Shown piece by piece: positions 12,483 to 26,700 of a stretch of DNA of 64,000 nucleotides. The notes under the pieces are model-generated. The model was not told the DNA's origin. It saw only the letters and a list, made by a program, of their open reading frames with translations, and searched no databases. Every line of letters starts with the position of its first letter. The first letter of the stretch is position 1. Made by a program: the position numbers and the translations under genes. Origin of the DNA: Brachionus koreanus (lineage: Eukaryota; Rotifera; Eurotatoria; Ploima; Brachionidae); assembly GCA_016987375.1 (NCBI GenBank), contig PJRA01000506.1, positions 870,778-934,777 on the forward strand, read 5' to 3'.

Positions 12483-15400
12483 AAGAACAAAAATTTTTAT
12501 TTAATTTTATTTATTTATTTGATTTAAAAACAAAAAAAGAATAAAACATTTTTGAAAAAAATTTAAAATTAAACTTTAAATATCAATAATAATAAATAAT
12601 CTTCAAATTGTTCTTGATTTACTTTTTTTGAATTAAACTTAACCTTTTGCTTAAATTTGATTTTAAATTATTGAATTTTAAGTTAAAATTGTTGTTAAAA
12701 TCAATTTTAATCAATTCAGAATAAAAATACATGTAGATGAAGTTTTATTTTAAAAAGTTCATTCATGTTTTTCCTCGAGATATAATTAAAATTTTTGCCA
12801 TTATTGCCTTGAATAAATAGAATTTTTCATTTCTGTCAAAAAAGCTTAAATGTAATTCAAAGTTAGCTAATAATCGGCAAATAAGTTCATAACAAAAAAA
12901 AACTAAAATCATGCTTGTGAAAGATGAAATTCTTTGATAATTTATCAAATAGATTAAGATCCAATGCTTTAGATTTTTAAAATCATACCAACAAAAGCAG
13001 CAATTATTTAGATAGTTTCTGATAGAAATATTTTTAAACCAAATAATCATAAAAAATTTCATTGGGCTTTCGAAGCTACGTTACCTCCGGGCTCAAATAT
13101 TTTTCAAATTGATTTTTCAAGAATCAAAATTCAACATAGTTGATTTAACTAATTAAAAAAATAAAAATAAAATTTTTAATAGTTTTTTTTGTATTTTTTT
13201 AATTAAATTTTTATTTCAAGTTTTAAATGTAATTAAATTGGAATTTCCTTTTTTTAGAATGTCTCAAAAATAATTTCTCTATTGACAAATTTAATTTTTG
13301 GTGACCTAAAATTTTTTTTCGAAATATATTCTAAAGCTTAGTTTTGATCTATTAGAAAAAAATTGAAATGAAAAAAAATATTTGGTTCAATCTAAAAAAG
13401 AGGGTTTTTGGAAGACTATTTAAAGCAAAAAAACACGGCATTCTAAAAAAATAACAAAAAAGTGAATTATTATAGTTTATTAAATATTTGTTTCAATAAT
13501 TCAATTTCTATCGGAATATGGCAATTTCACGGCTTAAAAAAGATCATCAGCTAATACGCGGAAACCATTTTAAAAAATTGTTTAAGCGTAAAAACCAACG
13601 AATAATGAATTAATCTATTAATTAACATTTTGCAAAATACAAAAGTAATTGCATGAATGAATAAATTTTAGTATTTTTTAAATTTAGTTGAGGCATACAT
13701 AGTTTATTCTAGTATTTTTTCATGTTTTAAATATTTAATTATTCATTTTTAAAATAAATTGTATTTTTGATTTGAGTTGTGTGTAGAAATAAAAAACCTA
13801 AAGTAAAATTAGCTAACAATAAACATTTTTTGTTTTAATTCAATTATGCTTTTGTACCTTTCGTTTTTTTTTAACTTTGCCTTATTTTATTAACGGTAAT
13901 AAAATTCAAGGTTTTTCAAAGATACTATGCAATTCACTAGAATTTAATTAAAATATATTTAGGACTTGTTAAAAAAATAAGTATATTCAATAATAAGCTG
14001 ACTTAAATGCATATTTTAGTGACTTCTAGTCTTTAAATGAAGTAAACAATCAAGCTAACAAATTTTTGGTTAAAAAAGCTTCATATATTTTTTTTCCTTA
14101 ATCATTAAATAATAAATTTTTAAAAATTAATGTTAAATGAAAAATTGTTTTATTTTTTTTTAAATTAACTAAGAGTGATAAATTGAATTCATAGAAAAAA
14201 AAGTCATTTACATCCGGTAAATTTGTGTACCAAAATTATCGAATCATAATTAATAGCGTTTCTGTCAAATAAACCAAAAAATAACTAGAGTTATTAATTT
14301 GATAAAAAAATGATAAGCTTTTGAATCCTAGAACTTTTTATATAAAATAATGTCTTTTTTTTTATCGCATTTATCACTTTTAGTGGCTTTGATATTTTAT
14401 AGAAAACTAAAAGCAAATTTTTTCAAAGATTAATAAATAAAGTGCTTTGTTCAATCATTGAAAACAAATTTTAAGAATTTTCGGATATATAAATTAAAGC
14501 TACCATTTTTATTTAAAATTAAATTAATTTTTTTTTTTAATGTGAAAAATAAACAAGAATTTGTTCAAATGATTTTCTTTTCATTCTCTTATCTTTTTAT
14601 TCTATTATTCTAATATATCTAGTTAATAAGGCTAGTAATAGTAGTTTCTTGGTAGACTAAAAAATAGTTTAATTAAATTTTTTTTTTCAGAATGAATTCT
14701 TTACTGAATAATTCAAAAAACAAATAAATTGACAAAATTTATTTGCGTAAAAAGCATATGTCTCATCAATTTATTTAAATTACTTAATAACAAAATTTTG
14801 CAGTGATAATTAGAATTGAAAAAATAACATTTGAAAATTTTCCAATTTTATTTAATTAGTCTTATAAGCATGTGATTATTAATTTTAATCCTAATTTACT
14901 TCCTTTTATCGCTAACCAAAATTCTCAATATCTATTGATTTCATATTTATTAGTTCAGCTTTTAAAATTAGTCGAATTTAATATGAAGCATATTAAATAT
15001 ATTTCGTTTAATTAGTGACAGAATTAATTAAAATAATACAAAATTAACCAATTTCAAATTTATAAAATTTTATTATTTAAAGCATTTTTGTTTATAAATT
15101 TTTCATCTGAAGGCGTAATAATTTCTTTTTTTTTTTTGATCTTTTAAGTTCATCTCCTTACAAGCTTAAACAAATTAAAATTCACTTTTTTTTATTAATT
15201 TTACATAATTCAATAAATAAAATAAATTATTACTAAATTGTCCTATTTAAAGTCTAAATTTTTTTCTATTTTGACAATAACGTAAAATTTACTTGATTAT
15301 GTTAAGTGATAAGTTAATCAAAATTCAGATAAATTCAAGTTAAACCAGGAATTTTTTAGTTCACTTAAATAAAAAAGAGAATTTAAATAATAATAATAAT

Positions 15401-18400
15401 AATCTAAAATTACAAAGTAATAATTTATCACTAATTTTTATTAGTGTGTTTGAAGGAATTAATTAAAAACGTGTATATTTGGTTGTGTATGTATGTGAAT
15501 GTATTTAAATTAAAGAAGCATCCTATAATAATTCATTGGCTTTTTAATCAAATGTCAATTAAATAGACAAATTTTAGAAATTCTTTGGTCAATATTAAAG
15601 AAATTAAATTTTATTGATTTGAATCAAATTCTTATTTTGAATTTTTAGGTAAAATTGTTAATCTTTTTGATTTTTTTTAAAAAGTCTCAAATAAAATGGA
15701 AAATCTAACTAATGTTTGTGATTTAATATGTGATAGTAAATTCAAGATTAAAAACCCATAAACAATTTTTTTTAATTTTGTTTTTATTTGAGCTATAAAA
15801 TAAATTTAAAAAGTTGCCTCTAATTTTATCTCCAGATTTGTAACCAAGTAAACGTTTTTTTCTAAAGGCAAATTTTCTTAGTTAAAATTTTTAAAATTAT
15901 TTAAGCTTTTTTATTACATAAACTGTGATAAACGGCTCATGCTTGAATTAGCATAGATAGGTAGGGAAAATGAATAATTTAAGATATCTATTCAATAGCT
16001 AAAAATTAAAATATATGGTATGATAAACACAATTACATCTAAAAAAATTCCATTTGCTGATATTTAATCAAATTTAACTAATAATGGCACAAAAACATAA
16101 ATTTAAATGTAAATATTTTTAAATAATTCATCATAACTAAAACACAAGTTTACCTCAAAGGTAAATTTTATCGTATATTTTTTTTTAAGAGCTTTTTCTT
16201 TGCTTTAAACACACCAAAAAATAAGGTATTTATTTTGAATTTTTTATCAATTCTAACATTTTTTAAATGAATTTAAAGTTTAATAGAAAAGCATAATTTA
16301 AAATTCCTAATAGTTAAATCATGACTCTTAAACTGATTTTTACTATACTAGAAGTCTGTTTTAAGCTAGTTACCAAAAAATTTCTCTTCTCAGCTGTTTA
16401 GTAATTTATTTAAATAAGCTTTCAAATGGTAAAAGGCTTCAAAACCATGGATACTTTATTCAAAGGTAAATATAGTTGTTTAAATATAGAGTTCCAAACA
16501 GTTTTTGTTGTTTAATGGGTGTACAAATTTCAGGTTAAGAGCTTACGGTCAAAACTACTTATTATTTTTGAACAAAGTATCTCTAAAGAATTTAAATGCC
16601 AAAATTAAATTCTAACCTTTTAAAAGTTAAAGCTTTACAAAAGTCCTTTTTTCCCAAAAAGCATAGAAACATGTTAATTCAGATCTTTAATTTTAAATAA
16701 AATATGATAAAAATTATTAATTCATTAATTATAATTGTTTCTATTATAGCAAAATTTATATTTAATATTGAAATAAATTTTGATTTAAGAAGAGATTCTA
16801 TTATAAATTATTCGTTTGACAATCTTATTTTGAAAATTTAAACTAAGCAAAGCTGAGCTAGTTATTTCTTCTAAGTCAGATAGCTATGAAGTATTTAACA
16901 AAAAAACATAAATGAAATACTATTTTGTCATATTTTTTTGTGTGAAAATTTAATTTAATTTTTTATCTTCTTGAATGGAAAAATTCGATTGCTAAATTTA
17001 TAATTTACTAAAACAGGTTTTTGAATATATAGGAAAAAATTAAAAGCTCAAGTTTTTTGAAAATTTTTTTGAAAAATCCTCTGGATTAGGAATTAAGCAT
17101 TGTTTTGTGTATATTTTAGCTTCCTACGGTTCATATAAAATTTCGGAAAAATTAATCCACGACTATTAAGACTTAGTTAGCTTTTCATAGGGCTTTTGTT
17201 GTAATTTTTAAATATTTTATTAATACATATTTTTTTTCGGGAAAACAATTATCGTTTCAAAAATTTGTTTGCACTATGATTTTGTTATTTCTAATACAGA
17301 GAACAAGAATGCAATTAAGTTAACTTATGGATGAAGTTTTTGTGTATTTGTTTATTTTAGGTATTAATTTTCGAGATTTAGCACTTAAGCTTAGAAAAAT
17401 TATTTTTTCAAGCAAAACAATACTTTTCATAGATCACTTAATTCTATTAAAAAACAAAACTGGACATAATAAATGATAATGTTAATATAAATCGATTAGA
17501 CTTAGAAAAAGTTTAATTAATTGAGTAGTCAGGCCTAACTTGTATAACATGGACTTCAGAAAAAGCTTTAGAGTAACACTGAATCGGCATGATATTCAGA
17601 AGTAAGTAAAATTAATCAAACGAATTTTGAAAAATGAGTTAAACAAATATTTTTTTGTAAAATAACCAACACTATTAAGAATTTCGTTAGTAAAAGATTT
17701 GGTTTATTGATTTAGATTTATTATTTTGAGTTGTTTATTAAAAACACTTACAAGATTATAAATTGTTGGTTATTTAAACTTTTAAATCGAATCATTTTAA
17801 AGCTAAAAAGACCAAGTATTCATATTCTATCCTATTGTTAGGTATTTCCTTCATTATTTTTTAAATAGGCGATAAACATTAATTTCATAAACAAATTTAA
17901 AAATTTAAATTTAGAGGTTTTAGAATACTTTTGAATACAAATCTTATGTGGGTTTCATTTACCAAAAATAGTCCAATTTACAAGTTTTCTTAGCTTAATT
18001 AATTTTTTAACAATAAAAATATGCATTTTTGATCTTCATTTTAGAAATAAAGAAATTCTAGTTGATTCAAATTTCAGATAGCTATTTTTTAATTATGATA
18101 ATCCTTTTATAATAAGAAAAAATTGATTTAGTAAAAAAAATTTCAATAGAATTAAATTTACAGATAAAAAGATTTAATTAATCTATTTAGAAGGCTAGAA
18201 TAAAAATTAAGTTTTGGGAATGAAAAAATCGTATAAGTGGAAGGAAAAATCTTAAATAAATAGAATTATTGACAGTTTTTTAATGATGCAAATCTCAAAG
18301 AGTATTTTTTTGCTTTGATGATGAAATTTAATTCTCGTCTGAGCCATATTTTTGAAGAAAATCTCTACGGCATATTTTTTTAAAATTGAATTTTAAATTG

Positions 18401-18522
18401 CATATGAAAAATGCATTTCATTTCTTGAATCTGGACTATTTTAATTAATTTTGTTTCTTCTTTTCGCTAGATTCAATATAAAAATCTTTTAGCTGATGAA
18501 AATTTAAGCTTTATTGAAAAAA
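12483..18522. other. Six-kilobase gene-poor region
   Basis: The longest stretch without a convincing gene. Two tiny basic open frames at 13368-13454 and 13518-13613 stand out from the A+T background. A minus-strand frame at 12763-13062 reads like translated A+T-rich DNA. An imperfect inverted repeat (13 nt, one mismatch) pairs 16451-16463 with 16568-16580. The right end should contain the PPEF promoter; no motif can be assigned. Confidence 0.5.
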
Positions 18523-21500
18523 ATGTCGTCTTCAGGCCGAAACAGTGGTGCCAACTCGCCATTATCTTTTGCCGACAAGGCAGCTGAAACAATACAAAAA
18601 AATTTTCGCGGTTTTAAAGATCGGCTAAAAGTTAGAGAAAAAGCAGCATTTAATATACAGCAATTGATTGAGTATTCGGAGGAACAAGACCATTTAAATC
18701 TAAACAAATTTTTTCTTAGATGGATTAAGCTAATAAAACATACAGACAATGAAGAAATTAATCGTTATATATCTAGTTCGATTCAGGATGATTTTATGAA
18801 AATTGGTGAGTCAGATATAAAAATTGAATCGAACTACACAGGTATTCATTTGAGTGAAGAATTTAACCAAGATGACTTTGAAAAATTGGTAAACTCGTTT
18901 CGAAATGAGCAGATTTTGCACACACGATATGTCATTATGATTCTCAATAGAGCTATAGACTATTTAAAATCTTTGCCAAACATCAATGAGATAAATTGTA
19001 TTGAAGATCCCGAACCAGAAGATAGAGACAATGAGTTTAAAGTTAATGTGGTTGGAGATTTGCATGGACAGTTTATTGATTTGTATACAATTTTTGATCT
19101 CAATGGTTTTCCGTCAAAGAAAAATATTTATCTATTTAATGGAGATTTTGTTGACAGAGGAGCTCAACAGTGCGAAGTTTTGTTAACTTTACTTTACGGA
19201 TTAGTCTTCTATGGTGGAAAGTATAATAGCTTTTTTCTTAATAGAGGTAATCATGAAGATTATGGATGTTCGGTCCGCTTCGGTTTTAAAGAAGAAGTAA
19301 TGACAAAATATTGTTTGTACTCGAAATTGCTGATGAAAAAATGCGCTCAAGTGTTCGTTTTACTTCCTCTAATGTCAATGGTCTATCAAAAAAATAATAA
19401 GCATCAAATTAATAGAATTTTAGTTGGTAATTACTTTAGCTAATCAATAATATCTCTAATCTGATACTTAGCTTTTATTAAGTTCATGGTGGAATTTCAA
19501 AAGACACTGATTTAAATTTGATTATGTCTCTAGAGCGAAGTAAATTTCCTAGTCTTGATGGAATTTATTCCGGATCAACTGAAAAAGAAAGAAGAGAAAA
19601 ACAGCAGATGCAAGACCTTCTTTGGTCTGATCCACAAGTAATTTTTTTAAATTTAAAATAAATTTCAATCACATTAATAATCAAAAAGAGCAGTCTTGGA
19701 TGCACATTTAATAGACAAAGACACATAGCTAAACAGTGAGTATCACTTTGTCAAAACTTTTTATTTTCAAATTTAAATTAGTATTAAATGATTACTTGAA
19801 AAATTTTGCTACTTGAAAAAATATTTATATTTATATTTAGATAAGTTTTTCTTAAATTAAAAATCATAAAAATAAAGACATTATACTAGTTTAATTAAAT
19901 TAAAGTTGGCAATAAATAGAGTTAATGCTAAGAAAAATATATTTGATCAACTTGACATTTTCAAGTTGATTGTTGATAGGAAAGTAACAAAACGAAAAAT
20001 TTTAAGCAAACAAAAATTTTTTTATTTATTTTTATTTTGACTCATTTTAATAATTAAGAGTCAGGATAACTGAAAAAAATTTTAGTGATAATAAAAAAGA
20101 TGAGAATCTTCTCATTCAAAGAATTATAATTTCTTTAAACTATCATTATCAATTAGACTGGTAAAGCGCTCTTACAAATTTGTTGGAACAGGTTTTCTTA
20201 TCAATAATTATTTGACCATTTCTTATTAAATATATTTTTAAAGCAATAAATTGAAAATTCAGATGAATTCTTCAAAATTTTAGCAAAATTAATATTATGT
20301 TTAAATTTTTTAAAAAATCGACTGAAATTGGGCTAGAAGTTTATTTTTAGAGGGTCTAAATAAGAATTTTTTTTCTAAAAAAGTATGTTTAAGCTATAAA
20401 ATATGTTTTTATAAATTAAATAAAAAAAATTAAAAATTTCTACACAAATCTCTTAGTAATGGTATTAGGTAATTAAAGCTTTTTCACTTTTTATCTAGAT
20501 TAAATTAAATTTAGATAATTAATGAAAATATTCTACAAAATAAAAAATTGCTTAGTTTATACTAAATTAAGAATTTATTGCAACTATTTATTGGTAATTT
20601 ATTAATGATTGATATTTAAGTTTTTTGACAAATAAATAGGAAAAGATGGATAAATAGATATATCATTAACTATTAAATTTAAATTTTTAAAGATACAGCT
20701 TTGACTGTTAACAATCCATTAGAACATCAAATTTGAAAAAAAAAATATTGTAAAATAATAATTTTTAGTAATTTTATTGATGCAATTTGAGCTATATGAA
20801 AAAAAATTGCCCTTTAATTTTAGGTCTTATAATTTTCCCTAAAAATCCATTAATTTAATGATATTTTTTAATTTATTCAAGTTGATAAATTTTGCTACAA
20901 TTCTTAGCTTTTGTTTAGTTAGATATTAATTGCAGTTTAGACTTCAAAAATAGTATAAATTGATAATTATTACGGATCATGAATTCTGATACTAATCAAT
21001 TTGTAAACCAAGCTTTTCATTCAAAAATTTAAAATAATTTTTTCTGTTCTTCTGTTTCAAAATCCTCAACTCAATTAGTTTGGTATTATTAAATTCATTT
21101 TGAATCCAAAATTTTTACTGAATAAAATAAGCTTTTAAAAAAAAATTAAAGTAACATATTTTACTAATAGTATAGATAACTAATACTAACTGCTTTTTAA
21201 AAATTTTTAACGAAAATTTTAGATAAAAAAAAATTAAAGAAGTCTTAATTAATTTGTTTTATTTTATTAAGATTTGGTCCGGATGTAACTGAAACCATTT
21301 TGGAAAAATACGGTATTTCACTTCTAATTCGCTCTCATGAATGCAAAGTAGAAGGGTATGAATTTCACCACAATAATAAGTGCATCACAATATTTTCGGC
21401 TTCAAATTATTGTGGTGGAATAAACAAAGGTTCAATCTGCATTATACGGCCTAGGCAAAAATTAGAAATAAAACAGTTTATAGCTCCTGGCTCGGGAGAA

Positions 21501-22046
21501 CTAGACAAGCATAGAGTTGAATTATTTGAAGCTAAAGCAATTCGTGGTCTAAAGCGGTTAGTTTATGCGAATAGAAGCAATATTAGAGAGCATTTTAAAA
21601 AACTAGATCCTAGGAATACCGGATATTTAAGTCTTAGTGACTGGTCCATGGCACTGACAAAAGCAATGGGAGTCGAAAAAATTCCTTGGCTAAGATATCG
21701 GGGTAAACTTGTTGATTTTAATCCAAAGAAAAATTTGGTAAAATATGAAACTATGTTCGATAATTGTGACATTTTATATACATTCACAACAGAGCATAAA
21801 GATATTAATGAAGCACTGGCTCGATACAAAGACACTTTAGTGGCTTTATTTAATCTCATTGATGATAATCATTCTGGAACAATTAATTTACAAGAGTTCG
21901 CTAATGCTTGTAAAATAATATTTTTAGATCAGAATGAAGCAATTAGTGACGAAGCTATCAAATCAATGATTGAAGCTATGGATACTAATAAGGATGGAAA
22001 AATTGACCTGGCTGAATTTACACAAGCATTTGTCATTTATACTTAA
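18523..22046 (+). CDS. PPEF: Serine/threonine phosphatase with EF-hands (PPEF/rdgC)
   Basis: Metallophosphatase of the rdgC/PPEF family, which dephosphorylates rhodopsin in flies and has roles in sensory neurons. Exons 18523-19426, 19483-19637, 19689-19735 and 21272-22046 join in phase to 626 residues. Order: an IQ-like N-terminal segment (ETIQKNFRGFKDRLKVR, about 20-40), then the PPP catalytic core with GDLHGQ (178-183), GDFVDRG (207-213), GNHED (242-246), VHGG (302-305), SDP before the exon 2 end, and RSHEC (from 389). All metal ligands and the catalytic histidine are present, so the enzyme should be active. Two canonical EF loops follow (DDNHSGTINLQEF at ~566; DTNKDGKIDLAEF at ~606) after a degenerate one (DPRNTGYLSLSDW). 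Intron 3 (19736-21271) is unusually long here at 1.5 kb and shows no internal gene. The ATG in AAAAAATGTCG was chosen. A poly(A) signal candidate is AATAAA at 22123-22128. Confidence 0.96.
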
Positions 22047-23790
22047 TTATTGGTTTTTAGTTTAGTTGTAAATAATAACCAATTTTTAAAAAAAATTCCG
22101 TTGATTTTCAAATTATTTGCCAAATAAAATAGCCTATTAAGTTTAAAATAATCATTCCTTTTTTAACAGCTTTTTTATGGGGATAATTTCTAATTTTTGA
22201 TAGAAAATTTTCAATAAATTTTAATAATGCAACTATATATTTCTTATTTCTAAATTAAATTTAATTAAAATTTATAATAAACTTGGAAAACTACGAAAAA
22301 TAATCTGAATTTATAAAAACAAGTTATCGTGAAAACAAAAGGAACTTAAATGTTGAACAATCTTCAAGAGATTTTTTCAAATTTCTTTGTTTTAAATATT
22401 TTAAGAAAATACAATTTAATTGATGATTAAAAAATCATTTCCATTAAAATTGAAAAAATTTAAATTTCAAAAACGGTCATGTAAAACAGAAACAGTTATT
22501 TATTAAATTAAAAATAATTTTCTTTTATTTTTGCAAGCAATAGCATTAGCAACACGCAAAAGCATTTTTTAGAAATAAAATTTTCAAATAATATTTTAAT
22601 AAAAGTTTGTTAAAAATCAGAACTCAAGTTCATTGTTTATCTGCTTAGAAAATAAAAAGAATTCTAAAATAATAAAAAATATTCATTTAATTGAAAATAT
22701 TTATTTTAAAAGCATCATCAAAACAGAGTATTTGGTGTTTATTTTAATCGTTTCTTTAAAAAAAAAACTTAGTAAAATTCAATTGAAATTTTTACAAATT
22801 CAAATTATATCAATTATTCTTTTTTAAGTATTTTTACTACTTAAACACAATACTAATACACAAATCAAATTAATTGTTTAACTTCTTTTTATATAATAAA
22901 AAATTCACAGTACAATTAAATAAGTGCCTTTCGAAAAAAAATGAACAATTAATTCTGAAAATGAAAATTTTATCGACAATTAATTGTCAAGTCTTGTAGG
23001 AATAAATTCAAAATTGAATTGTGTTAAGAGATATAAGAATATAACGAGTAAATTTAATAAAATAAATTGATAAAGATAAATTAATTGACTTTAATAATAT
23101 TCTGCAGCACTAATCCAATTCTCAAAAATTGCTTCCTTTTCTTTATATTAGTTTTTAAAAATTTGAAGCTGATTTTCAATTTGCATTAAAAATCAAAATA
23201 ATGAGACAATAGCACCATTCGTGAGAGAATAAAGTGCTGATTAATAAAATAAAAATAATTCATTTGCTTGTAAATAGATGCATTTGAATATATAATCTTT
23301 TTTATAAACCACACACAAGGCTTGGAGTTGAAATAAAATCCAAGTTAATTGAACTTTTAGATATTTGATCGATTTAAGATAATCTTAAAGTAACTAAAAT
23401 TTAAAATAGATGTCGATTCAAATCTAAAAGTGTTCTCAAAGTTTTAAGGTTTTGTTTTTCTTCCCAATCTATTTGTTTTTCTTTTGAAATAATCATTTCA
23501 AACCTAATTAATTGAAACATATTTTTGTAATAACAAATATAAAAATTCAATTTATACAAATCCATTTATTGCTAATAAATAGTTTGTTTATATGCTTGGC
23601 ATTCATACTCAGACTTGAAGCACGATTTCTTAATGATTCATCTACTGCTACCAATAAAATTTTCTTTTAAATTTAATTCTATTTTTCCAGTTTAGAAATT
23701 TGTTAAATCATATAGAATTCATATAAAAACAACAAGGTATTAATTATACTTTAATATGTTTTAAAAGTTAAAAAACAGCAAAAGCCAAAA
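22047..23790. other. Intergenic, no gene recognised
   Basis: Contains the PPEF 3' UTR and the 5' flank of glutamate receptor A. Open frames (for example 22633-22827) are Ile/Lys/Asn-rich translations of A+T-rich DNA with no family resemblance. Confidence 0.6.
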
Positions 23791-26700
23791 ATGAATTACT
23801 TAGTTAAATTATTAATTATATATGTGTTCACATTAAAATTTTTTTCAGCCAAACGAGACCAAAAATTCTACAAAATTGGTAAGTATTTTTGATAGTTAAA
23901 ATTATATTTTAAATTAAAAAAAAAAAAAAAACTATTTTTAATTATTTTATTAATTTAATTAAATCAGCGGTTTTTTATGATGAAAACTACGAGAGCGCTG
24001 AAGATTTAGTATCATACTCAATAGATACTTTAAATCGTCAATTCAGATATTCTGCATTTCAATTTGAGTTTTCTGTCACTAAAACATTAAAATCAGAGAG
24101 CTTTAAAATAACAAAATTTTGTGAGAATTTGTTATTTTTTATTTTTTTATAATTTAATTAATAAAAAAAGTATGTAATGAGCTAGAAGATGGTCGTATAG
24201 CAATTTTAGCTATCGGTGAGAGTCCAGTATTTTCAATTGTTCATTCAATAGCTTCTTCTTTGAAAATTCCATATATTGCAATAAAATGGGACAAAATGAA
24301 CGAAGAATTCAAGAATATTGAAAAGTTCCTAGGTGAACCAGATGAAGAACCCAAAAAAATAGAAAATTTGATTAACATTCACCCGCCGGCTAATAAAATA
24401 ATAAAAGCAATTATAGATTTAATCGATTTTTACAAATGGGATCATATAACAGTACTCTTTCAAGAAACAACTGGACTTGCTAGAATCGAGGACTTGGTTA
24501 AACTTAATCTAAGAAAATTTTATAAAAATAGTGTTCATCCGAAATTTCGTGTTCAAGTTAGACAATTGAGCAAAGATATCACCGAATGGATATATTTGAT
24601 TAAAGATGTAAAACTCAGTGGCTCTTCTCATATTGTTGTTGATATTCAAAAGCGTTATTTAAATAAATTTTTAGAATTGTCCGAAGAAGTTGGTCTCCTA
24701 ACATCCTATTTTCATTTTATGTTTACTACTTTGGATCTAGCCTATTTAGAATATACTCCTTCTGCAAATGTAACAGCACTGCAAATATTTGAGCCGAATG
24801 ATATGAAAATTCGTAGTTTATTTGCTGAATTTAATCTAAAAAATATGGTTTCACATAAGCCAATGTTCAAATACATGCCGGTAAATATTTTTATTCTATA
24901 TTTAGTCATATCCTCTCATAAACTTTATTACTATTGAGCATTGATTTAAAAACTAAGTATAAGAGATTATGGTGATAATTCTATGGCTTTTTTTAACAGG
25001 TCTTAATTATTAACAAAAAATGTGGAAAATATTTATCTTCGTAATCAAGTAATCAATCATTAGACTCTTTGCTATTTAACCGTCAGATATTTGAATATTC
25101 TCTAATTCTAGCATCTATGGTTTTCAATTTAAAGGGATCAAAATAACTCACTAATTTTAAATACGGTCCTTTAATAAAATTAATCATAATTTTGAAAATC
25201 AGTAATAGATTAATTATTTAATTTCTGCTAGATTCGAGTAAAAGCGTTTAGACAGAGGGTTAGTATGGAGCAAATAAAAAAGATAAAAATCTAGCTTTAT
25301 TAATATCCATTGAAAATTTTTTATTTGGTATTTATACTTAAAACCAAAACTTTTTATTGTAAAATTTTTTTGGTTTTTAAATTTTCTTTTGTCCCTTTTA
25401 AGAGTGAAGCTGCCCTAATACATGACGCGATTCACTTGTTAGCTCATACTATAGAATCAAAGTATCTGGTCGATGTAATTGCTGAATATCCAAAAGCATC
25501 GTGTGAAAAAGAAATACCTTGGTCATACGGAACTGAATTTATGAATCACTTAAAAAAAATTAAATTTACTGGTCTAAGTGGGCATATTGAATTTGATGAA
25601 AATACAGGATTTAGAACAAATGTTACTTTGGCCATAGTAGACAAGACTAGATCTGGTGTTGATTTAGTCGGATTTTGGAGAGATTTTAATTTGGATTATC
25701 CGATAGAAATAGTAAGAAGTTATGCTAAAGAAAAAGATCAAGTAATGGACAAACTCAACAGAAACTTGATCATTACCACAAAACTAGTAAGAATTTAAAT
25801 TATTTGTTATTAAATTTATTATATCTTTTAATTATGAATCTTTAAAATTTAAAATTTCTAATTTTAATAGGGGTTAAATATCAAAAATTATTAAACAAAA
25901 TAACTTTATTAAAAAAAAACACAATATCTGGCAATTTCACTGAAAATTTTTTTATTCTAAAGAGGATTTTGACATCTCTTCAATTCTTAAATTTCTAATT
26001 ATTTTTTAAATTTTTTTTAAAAGAAAATTCAAAATTTAATTTTTTATGGTTAATGAAATTTTTCCAATTCTGTTTTTAAATCGCTTCGAACGCTATTCTA
26101 AAAAATTGTATCCAAAATCCAAAAATCTTGAAAAAAAATAGATATCAAAATTACATAAACTGGTGCTTCTAGTCTTAAATAAAAAAAAGTTCAAATGTAT
26201 TATATAAGAAATTTTGTTGTTAATACATTGACTTAATGGCTCTAAATTTGGTTTTATGTACAATTCAGCATACAAATATATATCAGCTTAGGATATTCCT
26301 AAAACCCTCCTCAGGCTTCCCGTGTGAGAGTTGTTTCCTTGCTTTAGATACTATTCCGAGTCTAGCAAAGGTACTAATTGCTTTAGCTTTCTTTTGACAA
26401 AGTGCGCAAAGAGTGTCTAGCTCTTAATGTCTTTGGCTGCTTCCACCGCTGTACTCTTGTTTTCTACATTACATACTCAATCAGCATAAGGAATAGATTT
26501 GGAGAGAAAACGCAGCCTTTTTTTGATTCTTGTAAAAATTTTCAAGTTCTCAGATTATCCTTTTTCCAGAATCATGCTACATTTGAATATGACCTAGAAG
26601 AGTTTTATCAAGTTAACTATCTTCTGGAAGCTATTTTTTATAATTCTTTTTGAATTTAAAAAAAAATTAGACCTTGAGCTCTTGTTCTAAATAAAGGCTC

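Noticed and set aside
12763..13062. Minus-strand 99-residue frame
   Set aside because: Composition is what translated A+T-rich DNA gives (Phe/Ile/Leu/Asn/Cys); no start context or similarity.
16451..16580. Imperfect inverted repeat (atactttattcaa / ttgaacaaagtat) as a possible MITE
   Set aside because: Only 13 nt with one mismatch and no target duplication; could be chance in this sequence.
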